The position numbers and the translations under genes were made by a program. The notes beneath the pieces are model-generated. The model was not told the origin of the DNA and did no database searches. It saw only the letters and a program-made list of their open reading frames with translations. Source: Bacteroidales bacterium (GTDB lineage Bacteria > Bacteroidota > Bacteroidia > Bacteroidales > UBA4417). From it: a DNA stretch of 64,000 bases. The stretch covers positions 90,578 to 154,577 of the forward strand of contig JAURYB010000078.1 of the NCBI GenBank assembly GCA_030654075.1, written 5' to 3'. This document shows positions 29,101 through 37,316 of this stretch, one piece after another (position 1 is the first letter of the stretch; each line of letters opens with the position of its first letter).

Positions 29101-29673
29101 AGCGGGAGCATTAATTGCTGCAGGAAATTCATAAGTTGGTGTAAAATCGGCAGCAATACCACCCAAAGCACCAATTGTTTCAACAATAACAGGAGTAGAC
29201 GAAACATCGTAAATTAAAATTTGCTTGCGTAATCCATTGTCAGCCACCAACAATTTGCCCGCATAAATTCCTTTTCCCATAGCAATTGCTGTAGGGGTTC
29301 CTGCATCGGTGATGGTTTTTCCGTTTCCGGTAATATTATTTCCAACTATGCTAAAACCACCGGTATTTCCGCAATCGCCGACACCTAAACCTTGCCCCAG
29401 TACATCTCCATTTTTATAAATACCCATGGTGCGACCTGCTTCATCCCATTCACTTGTTGTAAAACAAGTGCCGTCCTCAGTTACCGTCATACAGTCGATA
29501 TAATCCTGCACCCACTTATCAGAGGGGTCAGATGCATTTGGTGATCCAAATGATGCGTTTTTGCCTCCGTATGTATTTCCTATCCAGCTCGACCAGAAAG
29601 TGCCCGGAAGAGTTTGCGCTTGTACTAAATATGCCAGCAGAAGCAAGGAGACGAGAATTGTGATCTTTTTCAT
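26131..29673 (-). CDS. Large secreted beta-propeller-like protein with Ig-like, 119-aa-type module and T9SS domain
   Basis: 1180 aa, paralogous to 19522-23085 over its first 660 residues (signal peptide ending LVQAQ, TLPGTFWSSWIGNTYG, then propeller-like repeats, closing with WCPTGDC). The remainder differs. Two bacterial Ig-like domains follow at about 640-790 (VDSVVFYAGDAVLFSDKTAP), then a module at about 791-902 (DPGWTWSGYVLDPCGTCYNG, EIFIDGVSQGLFSQS) that resembles the tandem module in the binding protein 57786-60455. A further beta-rich region at about 910-1085 precedes a T9SS type A tail (YPNPYKEGELTVKM). No catalytic site is recognised. The conserved head with swapped tail modules suggests that the head is the functional part. 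Confidence 0.8.
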   Translation of the reverse strand: MKKITILVSLLLLAYLVQAQTLPGTFWSSWIGNTYGGKNASFGSPNASDPSDKWVQDYIDCMTVTEDGTCFTTSEWDEAGRTMGIYKNGDVLGQGLGVGDCGNTGGFSIVGNNITGNGKTITDAGTPTAIAMGKGIYAGKLLVADNGLRKQILIYDVSSTPVIVETIGALGGIAADFTPTYEFPAAINAPAYPVKSYPPGFYHPYKLWGMTGVGCDSQGRIFVSTSEMGSAIRCFKKVSGNWILDWRVENYFFVDNVFYDEETDAADIYGVQEHMRLDFSQKAAGKEWSIVGYTLDSYTYPEDPRGIEDIKAGGEHGLTGVTMQKINGVRYLWINGMTCQPPQIFKFIPNTDIAVPCGMFFPRNHRIYDLPITYWWPPQRLSTNQGGTMFWSDLNNDGKYQSNEYSMRTNSFESGDYFVDKSGNIWQGGNPIKIWKATIETNGNITYSDNNVEEITIAGVNSIGKMVMQEDKDRLVVLSASCRNIDGGKMYIIDKWSTGNRTAKYIGDIKGPHQSAWTVAGDYAFEAGWETRAKVWVTDLTNGNLVGTMIPDASTGGLDRTGWVDISSGIQAYKRTSSGEYLVFVEDDFLSRVILYRWCPTGDCMESDMKVNLTTPESDKVYLNYNPFAFNADVTKDTSVVSKVQFLVNDTIVAESLTTPFQAVWDTPHAGKIKVNAKATSASGAIAYSQSVFCKVTDGSPDVQFILNKRSYSFIDNVLLEATVTDYDGTVDSVVFYAGDAVLFSDKTAPYSFNWTGLPVGNIKLRVKAVDNSGKTGWSDIIPITVSSLVTVDDKDPGWTWSGYVLDPCGTCYNGSAHSTDVPNDYALYTFTGSYLEVYCETFNGGGDVEIFIDGVSQGLFSQSVEPFGGANVFATLTGLTNTEHVVKFVSTSGNWTGIDFIRYSANAPVSGTLTGDFGFFYTDVNLSSGTADWKHFTNNDHKATGYKTNSISDYSLIKGTATQYFDDQRKISWTGGTPTESSSSNLSGQRSTGIGNGFSFDVKAGNKSDTLKVYVSGNAAGGILKAHLSNDAAMDFEKAVATTRTNKWAGIFTIIYNATEANQTLTVTWIQSAGTGTFHLQAASVLGNTDIISGIEATIKKAQSIQVYPNPYKEGELTVKMGTLGNHIVSIIDMTGKTVYKTQSIASPVKIPDLSLNKGIYIVNVRSENQVNNAKLVVK

Positions 29674-29793
29674 CTTATTATTATTTAATTTTTACGGGTC
29701 AGATGCCTGCCCGACGCAGGCGGGGAATATGCCATGAGAATAATCATTTCGGTTGATGAGTAAATTTTCCACTCAAGGCTATTTCATGATTAA

Positions 29794-32184
29794 TTACAAT
29801 TTTATTTGCATCAAACCATCCACTAATTGAGTAGTAACCTCAATAGTATTTCCAACTAATTTTATATCTGCATTTTTACCTTCTATTTTTTGGATTTCTG
29901 TTTTTCCGAAACCATGAAGAATTAGTTTTAAGGTTTTGTTTCTCGTTGCATAACTACCTTCTTTTGCTTTAAGAATAATGATGTTATTTAATGCGTCGAA
30001 TTCAAATCTGCGTTTATAAAAACCTTCCTGTTCAAAATTATACGTTTCTCCATCGTCTTCATAGTAATTAAAGGAAGAGTTTTCAGTTCCTTTGTAAAAA
30101 TGCAGATAGAGAATTTCGTCGGTTTTTTGACCGGTATATTGAATCAGGTTTTGCTGTGGAATAAAAGCACCGGATTTAACAAATACAGGTAGCTCATTCA
30201 GTGGCGATTCTACCAAATACGACGCTCCTCCCTGGAACATTGAGTCGGATGACATTTTATACCAATTTCCTTTTGGCAGGTAAACTTTTGATATTGAGAT
30301 TTTACTGCTTACCGGACAAACCAGCAAATTATTACCAAACAGAAATTCATTCTCATTTTCTACTTTGTAAACATTATTATCAAAAGTATAATCAATTGCT
30401 AAAGTCCTTGAAACCGGCATTCCGGTTTCAGAAGCCTCATTGAATGCTGAATAAATATAAGGCAATAATTTGTAGCGTTGTTCTATAAGTTCGCGTTGAA
30501 TGTTTTCCCATTCCTTCCCAAAAACCCAGGGTTCACGTGCAGGATTGCTCTGGTCGGTATGGTTACGCATAAAAGGTGTGAAAACAGCCAATGACAACCA
30601 ACGGGTTACTAACTCACGCGAAGGCACTCCAAGGAAACCGCCTATGTCGGGTCCTGCATAAGGGAAACCACATAATCCCAAACTGTTTACCAACCTTGTT
30701 CCGAGTAACATATGTTCATCGCTGGCAAAATTATCACCTGTCCAGATTGTTGAATAACGCTGGCCTCCGGAATAAGTAGCACGTGTGATATTCAAAGGCC
30801 GTTTTCCTTTCATTAGTTCACGGGCTCCTTCAAATGTAGAGCGAGCCATCTGCATCCCATATACATTATGTGCTTCTTTGGTCGTTGTTCTGTGTCCGTC
30901 AAAATCAAACTCCAGCATATCGGGAATACTTTGACCCCATGCTGAAGGTTCATTCATATCGTTCCAAAAACCATCAATGCCAATATTGGTATAAAAACTA
31001 AATTTTGAGCCCCACCATTTGCGTGATTTTGGGTTCGTAAAATCAGGAAAATGTGAGTCTCCGGGCCATACTTTACCTGTATAGTCTTTCCCGTTTGGAT
31101 ATTTTACGAACATTCCTTTCGCTTTCCCATCTTCATATTCACTGTATCCTTTTTCAACTTTTATGCCGGGGTCAATAATACATACCACATGAAATCCGGA
31201 ATCACGCAGAGTACTGACCATTTTAGCCGGGTTCGGAAAGTCTTTTGGACTGAAAGTGAATATTTTATAATTATCCATATAATTAATGTCAAGATAAATC
31301 ACATCACAGGGAATTGATTTTTCTCTAAAAGTATTGGCGATCTGGTAAACATCATTTTCAGGAAAGTATGACCAGCGACTTTGTTGATAGCCAAGACTCC
31401 AATAAGGAGGAAGTGAAGCCCTGCCAGTTAATTTTGTGTAATTATTAACAATACCTGCCACATTCACAGAGGAAATAAAGTAATAATTCAGTTCGCCCTG
31501 AGTTACTGATAAACTTGAAAATTCGTCGTTTGTTGACGCGCCAAAGTTTATAGTTGATTTATAGGAATTGTCTAAAAATATACCATAAACCTGCTTTTTA
31601 CTATGCAAACCAATATAAAAAGGTATGGAAGCATATAATGGATCCTGATTCAATGAGTAGGCTGGCACATCTGAGTTCCAGTGGGTATAGCTATTGCCGC
31701 GTCTGTCGAGTGAGCCTGTTTTTTCGCCTAATCCAATAAAACGTTCGTCACTAAATAATTGCTTGGTTAGCGTTATCTCATCTCCAATCCAATTATAGCC
31801 CACTTCAGAATAATCCTGATTGATAATCTCGTTTTCCAGGTTATAAAACGAAACCCGTAAAGGATCTTTGGTTACTTTCACTTTAATCCTGGCTGTTTTA
31901 AGCCATAATTCGGAACCCGTATCAGTAATTTCGAAGATGCCTTTTGGTTGCATGATCACAGCATACGAAAAATCGTCCAGAAAGTTATCTTTAGTCATCC
32001 TGACGCGTATAATTTCGGGGGAGAATGCAGTAATCTGCAATTTAGCATTGGCTGCCTGTATAAAAATGGTTTCGTTTATTTTCTTATAGTTCAGCATTTT
32101 CCCAATGCTTTGGCTCAATTTCTTTTGTCCAAAAGCCATGGTTGATAAAACCATAAGTACGACCAGAATGATTGTGTTTTTCAT
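29794..32184 (-). CDS. GH31 alpha-glucosidase
   Basis: A 796-aa secreted enzyme (signal peptide ending MAFGQ) with a complete GH31 signature. The nucleophile Asp lies in DGFWNDMNEPSAWG near residue 406 and the acid/base Asp in IWTGDNFASDEHM near residue 482. GEKTGSLDRRGNSYTHWNSD and PFYIGLHSK occupy the N-terminal part of the barrel. This is the canonical alpha-glucosidase type, unlike the divergent GH31 at 10904. The gene is 27 bp from the GH2 stop upstream, consistent with one transcript. Expected activity is release of alpha-glucose from oligosaccharides in the periplasm. Confidence 0.94.
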   Translation of the reverse strand: MKNTIILVVLMVLSTMAFGQKKLSQSIGKMLNYKKINETIFIQAANAKLQITAFSPEIIRVRMTKDNFLDDFSYAVIMQPKGIFEITDTGSELWLKTARIKVKVTKDPLRVSFYNLENEIINQDYSEVGYNWIGDEITLTKQLFSDERFIGLGEKTGSLDRRGNSYTHWNSDVPAYSLNQDPLYASIPFYIGLHSKKQVYGIFLDNSYKSTINFGASTNDEFSSLSVTQGELNYYFISSVNVAGIVNNYTKLTGRASLPPYWSLGYQQSRWSYFPENDVYQIANTFREKSIPCDVIYLDINYMDNYKIFTFSPKDFPNPAKMVSTLRDSGFHVVCIIDPGIKVEKGYSEYEDGKAKGMFVKYPNGKDYTGKVWPGDSHFPDFTNPKSRKWWGSKFSFYTNIGIDGFWNDMNEPSAWGQSIPDMLEFDFDGHRTTTKEAHNVYGMQMARSTFEGARELMKGKRPLNITRATYSGGQRYSTIWTGDNFASDEHMLLGTRLVNSLGLCGFPYAGPDIGGFLGVPSRELVTRWLSLAVFTPFMRNHTDQSNPAREPWVFGKEWENIQRELIEQRYKLLPYIYSAFNEASETGMPVSRTLAIDYTFDNNVYKVENENEFLFGNNLLVCPVSSKISISKVYLPKGNWYKMSSDSMFQGGASYLVESPLNELPVFVKSGAFIPQQNLIQYTGQKTDEILYLHFYKGTENSSFNYYEDDGETYNFEQEGFYKRRFEFDALNNIIILKAKEGSYATRNKTLKLILHGFGKTEIQKIEGKNADIKLVGNTIEVTTQLVDGLMQIKL

Positions 32185-32211
32185 TTTTACTTTTTAATTA
32201 TTTTGTATAAA

Positions 32212-34812
32212 TTATTTTTGAGAATCAATAAGCGAACGAATAATCAATTTTGATTTTAATTCGTTGATTGATACTGTTGTATTCAGTTTTATTTTTACTG
32301 TTTGATTGGGTAACAGATCGATAAAATTATCCGAAAATTCATCATCGCCATTGGGCAACGACAGGTAAACACTTTTGGCCAGCGTATTCGTAAAAAGCGC
32401 AATTTCAAAGCCTTTCAAGGTTTTAGTTATTCTGGTTTTTATTTCTGGCTTCTGTAAGAGTAAGTATTTCGGATGGTTGAAATACAACAGGTTTTCGGAA
32501 ACCACCAATCCATTCACTTTTAAAACTGTTGACAAAACCAGCTCTTCCTTATTCAGGCCTTCCAACAATTCGCTGAGCGGAACGGTATAAAAAACGGCAT
32601 TTGAAAGCGCTTCTACCTCAATATTTAATTCTTTACTTAAAACGATCTTGCCACTAAAATCCAAAAGCTTTATGGTAAGATTTCCTTTAAATGCTTTTAT
32701 GCTATCGGAATTGACAAATACGTTTAACCGGGTTTCGGGTCCAATCACCGTATCGTTCAAAGCCGGGATAACCGACACATTCCGGAACGCTTTTTTTGCT
32801 ACAAAAAAGGCCGCTTTTTTCTGGCCGAGATAGTCAATTACTGACCATCCGATGTTCGGCCATGCATCGCCAAACTGCCAGTACATGCTGCCCATGCAAC
32901 GGGGTTTGTTGATGCGGTGCGCTTCGCTGGCAATTTTTATGGCATCGGCCTGGAAAAGCTGGCTCAGGTAAACCAGGCTTTCAAAATCTTTGGGTTCCTT
33001 ATAATCCTCACGAATGTAGCGCATCAGCATTTTGTTTCCTTCCATATCGGGAGTAATCCAGGGCATCACACTTTTCTGACGGTGCATCATTACCGGCGAA
33101 AACAGGTTTTCGTCCTCCGGAGCCAGGTACTTCTTTAAAGTGTAATAACTAGGAAGCGACTGCACTCCGTACTCGCTCATAAAACGGGGAATTACTTTTT
33201 TATAACTCTGTATGGAATAGGAACCATACCAAACGAAATAATAATGCAGATCGCCCGACTCAAGCGATGATGGGATTCCCGGTTCGGAACCCGGCGACGA
33301 TGGCCAGTAGAAGGTTTGAGGATTGTATTGTTTTATAACACCGGGAATAATGTCATTGAAAATCTTAAGGTAATCTTCAAAAATCTGTGCCGAGTCGGTT
33401 TTGGAGATGTTTAGTTCAGGTTTACCTGGCCAGCCCCAGTCGTGCCAGCCCGAAATCAATTCATTATTTCCACACCAGATAGCCAGTGCAGGATTGTTAC
33501 GCAGACGCTTCACGTTTTCGATGGTTTCCTGCCTGATGTTTTCAAGGAAAGCAGTATCGCCAGGGTACATGGAACAGGCATACATAAAATCCTGCCACAC
33601 CAAAATTCCGTTTTCGGCACACAGGTTATAAAAAATATCGTTTTCGTAAATGGCGCCGCCCCAAACGCGAAGTAAATTCAGGTTCGCTTCGCGGGCTAAA
33701 TTCACTGTGGTTTTGTATTGTTCGTTGGTAACTCTTGTCGAAAGCGCGTCATCAGGCACATAATTGCTGCCTTTGATAAACAGAGGGATGCCGTTTACAC
33801 GGAAATAGAAACTCCGCCCGATGGAATCTTTGTCGCGAACTACTTCAATGGTGCGGACACCGATCTTTTCTGTTTTCTCATCAATAATGCCTTCGTCATC
33901 CGATAGCACAATCTTAACTGAATAAAGATTTGGTTTCCCCATTCCATTCGGCCACCAGAGTTTTGGATTGTTAATGGTTAAACTTAATGTTTCAGTATTT
34001 GTTCCTTTGTTCAGCGAAATGGTTTTGGTGTTGGCAGGTTTCTTCGAATTTTCGAGATAAATATCGAGTTTGTACTTCTTGCCGGTATGTACGTCAATTT
34101 CTGTATGTATTTTAAATTCAGCTTTTTGAACTCCGGTTGCAACAGGTTCGGCGTAAATATTATCAATTCGTGCAAAATCCCAGCCGGTTAATTCAACCGG
34201 ACGCCATAAGCCACAGCTAACCAGTCGGGGATGCGTATCCCAGCCAAACTGGTGGGGCGATTTACGGGTCTGGCTGCCGCTTTTTCGTGATTCTTCGGTT
34301 TTTTCGTTGTGGTTGGGCAAGCGATATGTTTGCAGTGAGGCTTTTCTTAAACCTTCGTTTATTGCCGAATGAAACAGTATGCGTAAACTGTTATCTTTAA
34401 GCTTCAACAGCTTTTTACAATCCACCGTCCATGAGCGGTACATATTATCCGCTTTTAGAATCAGTGTATCGTTTAGGTAAACTTCGGCATACGTATCAAG
34501 ACCTTTAAAAAGCAGTTCGATTCTGGATTTTGCTAACAGATTCTGTTCCACATCAAAAACAGTTCTGTATTCCCAATCTTCCAATTCAACCCACTGAACC
34601 AGTGTCTCGTTATCGCGATAATAAGGATCAGGAATAAGTTTATTGTCGAGCAGATCGGTATGTACACAACCTGGTACTTTAGCCGAATGCCATTCGGTTT
34701 TGCCAACCTGGCGGAACTGCCAGTTTTGGTTAACCGTTTGCTGCTTTTTCAACGTTTGTGCATTTACTAAAACGCTTGAAAGAAAAAATAAAATGATTGT
34801 TAGTTTATACAT
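32212..34812 (-). CDS. GH2 beta-mannosidase
   Basis: An 866-aa secreted enzyme (signal peptide ending LVNAQ) of the GH2 beta-mannosidase type. A galactose-binding-like N-terminal domain is followed by an Ig-like domain, the TIM barrel, and C-terminal beta domains. The acid/base Glu is in IWCGNNELISGW near residue 449 and the nucleophile Glu in FMSEYGVQSLPSY near residue 546. LVQWVELEDWEYRTVF and GWDTHPRLVSCGLWRPV are typical of beta-mannosidases rather than beta-galactosidases. It would release mannose from beta-1,4-manno-oligosaccharides or from an N-glycan core. It lies 25 bp from the GH28-like gene and 27 bp from GH31, so the three are tightly packed. Confidence 0.93.
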   Translation of the reverse strand: MYKLTIILFFLSSVLVNAQTLKKQQTVNQNWQFRQVGKTEWHSAKVPGCVHTDLLDNKLIPDPYYRDNETLVQWVELEDWEYRTVFDVEQNLLAKSRIELLFKGLDTYAEVYLNDTLILKADNMYRSWTVDCKKLLKLKDNSLRILFHSAINEGLRKASLQTYRLPNHNEKTEESRKSGSQTRKSPHQFGWDTHPRLVSCGLWRPVELTGWDFARIDNIYAEPVATGVQKAEFKIHTEIDVHTGKKYKLDIYLENSKKPANTKTISLNKGTNTETLSLTINNPKLWWPNGMGKPNLYSVKIVLSDDEGIIDEKTEKIGVRTIEVVRDKDSIGRSFYFRVNGIPLFIKGSNYVPDDALSTRVTNEQYKTTVNLAREANLNLLRVWGGAIYENDIFYNLCAENGILVWQDFMYACSMYPGDTAFLENIRQETIENVKRLRNNPALAIWCGNNELISGWHDWGWPGKPELNISKTDSAQIFEDYLKIFNDIIPGVIKQYNPQTFYWPSSPGSEPGIPSSLESGDLHYYFVWYGSYSIQSYKKVIPRFMSEYGVQSLPSYYTLKKYLAPEDENLFSPVMMHRQKSVMPWITPDMEGNKMLMRYIREDYKEPKDFESLVYLSQLFQADAIKIASEAHRINKPRCMGSMYWQFGDAWPNIGWSVIDYLGQKKAAFFVAKKAFRNVSVIPALNDTVIGPETRLNVFVNSDSIKAFKGNLTIKLLDFSGKIVLSKELNIEVEALSNAVFYTVPLSELLEGLNKEELVLSTVLKVNGLVVSENLLYFNHPKYLLLQKPEIKTRITKTLKGFEIALFTNTLAKSVYLSLPNGDDEFSDNFIDLLPNQTVKIKLNTTVSINELKSKLIIRSLIDSQK

Positions 34813-34837
34813 CTATCTGTTCGGTTTATTTATGTCT

Positions 34838-36160
34838 TTACTGATTTACTTTGGGTTTATAAAAATCAAATGTCAAATCAGTCTTCTTAATTTCTTTAAT
34901 CTTGTCAAATAAAAAAGGAACTGAGTTATTCCCTGTATTGAACGCAACTCTATCAAGCAGCAAGTCATTACCTGAATTGATGTTAAGGATAGGGAACATT
35001 CCCGTTTTAGTGAAAGTAACATTATGAATCTCTATCTTATTAAAATTTTTTGCGTTAAAAAATGCCGGTGAAGCAAATACCGTTCTTTCAACGGATTTTG
35101 CAGTATCAATGCTCCCTTCTCTGAAACTGAATGAAGAGTTAAGAATAGTAAGCCCGAATTGCAGGGCTGAATCTCCTGTGATATCAAAAGCTTTCAAAAT
35201 TCCGTTTGCCCTGATGCTATCGAATGTTATACTGGTTGCAACCTGGCCGGTTTGCCATAATCCATTTTCATAATTATATAAATAAACATACTCCACACTG
35301 TCAATAGTTATATCCTGAATTAACCAATTTCCACTTTTCAGCTGGGGATTTTCATCCCTTGGGGAAAAATGCACAAAGGCGGCAGGCATTTTTTTTTGAC
35401 CTCTAATTTTATGGGCATATTCTCCGGGACCCCATATTTTGCAATGCTTCACCGTAAAATTATAACATCCCATCCTGAACCCATTACAGGAAGTATTGAT
35501 TTTGCAATCGGTGACCAAAATATCCTGGTTATCGTTGCCGGCAAATGCATCATCCCCGGTTCTGAAATCACAAGCGGTTACTTTAAAATTCTTTCCAAAT
35601 CTGGTATGAAGACCATCATGTCCACCCCGAATTACCACACTATCTATTGTAGCATTGGAGCAATAACGGCAGTAAATAGCGTAGTTTGCCGAATTTTTAA
35701 TCGTAATACCTTTTATAGAAATGTTCATGCTATTAATCAAACGGATGCAATGCGGGCCGCGAAATCCTTCTTCGCCCCTGGGATTGTAACAATCCACGCC
35801 ATCAATTATTCCTTTTCCTTCAATGGTGATATTCGTAATATCTTTACCAAAGAGGAATGCATCATTTCTGTAATCAGAGTATTTATCGCTTCCCTGCAAC
35901 AAGGCGCTTGCTTCCAAATGCAAGGTTATGTTGCTTTTTAACTGTATGCTTCCGCTGAGGTAGGTTCCTTTGGTAAAAACTATGCTTCCGCCACCTTGTT
36001 GTGCACATGAGTCGATGGCACTTTGTATAATATCCGTCATCAAAACGGAGGGCAATGGTTTCAGAATCACCTGAAACTTTGTTGTGTCTCCATATGTTGA
36101 GAATGTAGAACAAAACAACATAATGACCACACTTATAATCCTGCTAAACCAACTGAACAT
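34838..36160 (-). CDS. GH28-like right-handed beta-helix protein
   Basis: A 440-aa secreted protein with the parallel beta-helix pattern of the pectin-lyase fold (repeated short ITIEGKGIIDG- and NISIKGITIKN-type turns). It aligns in outline with GH28 polygalacturonases: GGHDGLHTRFG occupies the NTDG region, RTGDDAFAGND (near residue 202) the GDDC region, and HKIRG the RIK region. The usual His of the GHG motif appears replaced (SCNGFRMGC), so the mechanism or substrate may differ. It could cleave another glycosidic or uronic linkage, or be a related hydrolase not yet classified. It lies between DUF4380 and the GH2 gene in the same orientation. Confidence 0.7.
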   Translation of the reverse strand: MFSWFSRIISVVIMLFCSTFSTYGDTTKFQVILKPLPSVLMTDIIQSAIDSCAQQGGGSIVFTKGTYLSGSIQLKSNITLHLEASALLQGSDKYSDYRNDAFLFGKDITNITIEGKGIIDGVDCYNPRGEEGFRGPHCIRLINSMNISIKGITIKNSANYAIYCRYCSNATIDSVVIRGGHDGLHTRFGKNFKVTACDFRTGDDAFAGNDNQDILVTDCKINTSCNGFRMGCYNFTVKHCKIWGPGEYAHKIRGQKKMPAAFVHFSPRDENPQLKSGNWLIQDITIDSVEYVYLYNYENGLWQTGQVATSITFDSIRANGILKAFDITGDSALQFGLTILNSSFSFREGSIDTAKSVERTVFASPAFFNAKNFNKIEIHNVTFTKTGMFPILNINSGNDLLLDRVAFNTGNNSVPFLFDKIKEIKKTDLTFDFYKPKVNQ

Positions 36161-36277
36161 TAGGATAAAATTGAATTTGATTTTCTCTTGTCATTCCAGG
36201 CATCGTTATTATATACACCTGAATGAATATGATTTTATTAGTTGTTTTACATAAACACACTACAACTATTAGATTGC

Positions 36278-37216
36278 TTATTGCCCGACTAATAGCTTAC
36301 CGCTGTTGTTAATTATAAGCTCTTTCCTGGCAAAAGAAGTTAGTTTTCGGCTTCCTTCATTTATCTTTACTTTTTTAGGGATGGGAACCAGGTACCAGTT
36401 TACGATATAGCTACAGGATTCTCCGGGTTGTAGCAAACTATAGTATCCGTGGTTTTCCAGTTCACTGTAACTTTTATCTTTATTGGTATAAATTTCGACT
36501 TCACCCTGCTGCGGTGGATAGTTTTCGGGCTGGATATCAGGAAATTGCTTGATAAACAAAACCCCGTTCAACGCATAAGCGAGCCAGCCTTCCCGGGCGG
36601 TAGAGAATAATTTCACATGCTTTGAACCTGGATTTTTATCAATCGAAACCCAATTGATTCCATCTCTTTGAAGATCAGGCAGCAAACTTGATTTAGGCAC
36701 ATTTCCAATTCCACCATCAGGGAAAAAGGCAATTCCACCGCAGGGAACGCGGGTAACCTCCCAGGGCGCGACGGATTTTGGTGTTGCGGAGATGTTACGG
36801 ATAACATATTCAATCCGGATGAAATCAGATTCAATTGCCTGCCAGCTTTTTTCGAACTGAAAGCCACTTTTTGAATTCTGCTTACTGATCATTTTCACTA
36901 CATCACCGGTTTTCTCAACATGGTATTCGAGGCTATCCAACTCAGCATAAGGAGGCCAGCCCCAATCGCTTTGCGGAGCCGTCCATAATGTTGATCCAAA
37001 GTTTTCGTGCTGGCTCTGGCAGGTCAGAAATTCATTTTTCCCTATCCGGTACGAAATAATCCGGCCACCGTTGGCAGAGATTTTCATCACAGTTTTCCCA
37101 ACTTTTACTTCAAATGTTTGCCCGGCATTACTCGTATCCGATGTATCTTTTTCCGCTGCAAATGCGGAAGTAAACAGGATAAAATTAAAAGTGAGCAATA
37201 AATACAATCTGTTCAT
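36278..37216 (-). CDS. DUF4380 (aldose-1-epimerase-like fold) protein
   Basis: A 312-aa secreted protein (signal peptide ending SAFAAE) matching the DUF4380 type: MKISANGGRIISYRIG, the WTAPQSDWGWPP block near residue 85, and ESCSYIVNWYLVPIP near the C-terminus. The fold is galactose-mutarotase-like. No enzymatic activity is established for it as far as I know. Such proteins recur in Bacteroidota glycan loci, so a role in handling a released sugar is plausible but is inference. It is not a full mutarotase by motif. Confidence 0.75.
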   Translation of the reverse strand: MNRLYLLLTFNFILFTSAFAAEKDTSDTSNAGQTFEVKVGKTVMKISANGGRIISYRIGKNEFLTCQSQHENFGSTLWTAPQSDWGWPPYAELDSLEYHVEKTGDVVKMISKQNSKSGFQFEKSWQAIESDFIRIEYVIRNISATPKSVAPWEVTRVPCGGIAFFPDGGIGNVPKSSLLPDLQRDGINWVSIDKNPGSKHVKLFSTAREGWLAYALNGVLFIKQFPDIQPENYPPQQGEVEIYTNKDKSYSELENHGYYSLLQPGESCSYIVNWYLVPIPKKVKINEGSRKLTSFARKELIINNSGKLLVGQ

Positions 37217-37316
37217 GGAGTCAATAATCTTTTTTCATTATGTAAAGTGGCCTTTTAATAGCCAGAGGTAGATGATGTTTCTGTAAAAAGCCTGGTATTC
37301 TGTTACCTGATCTACT

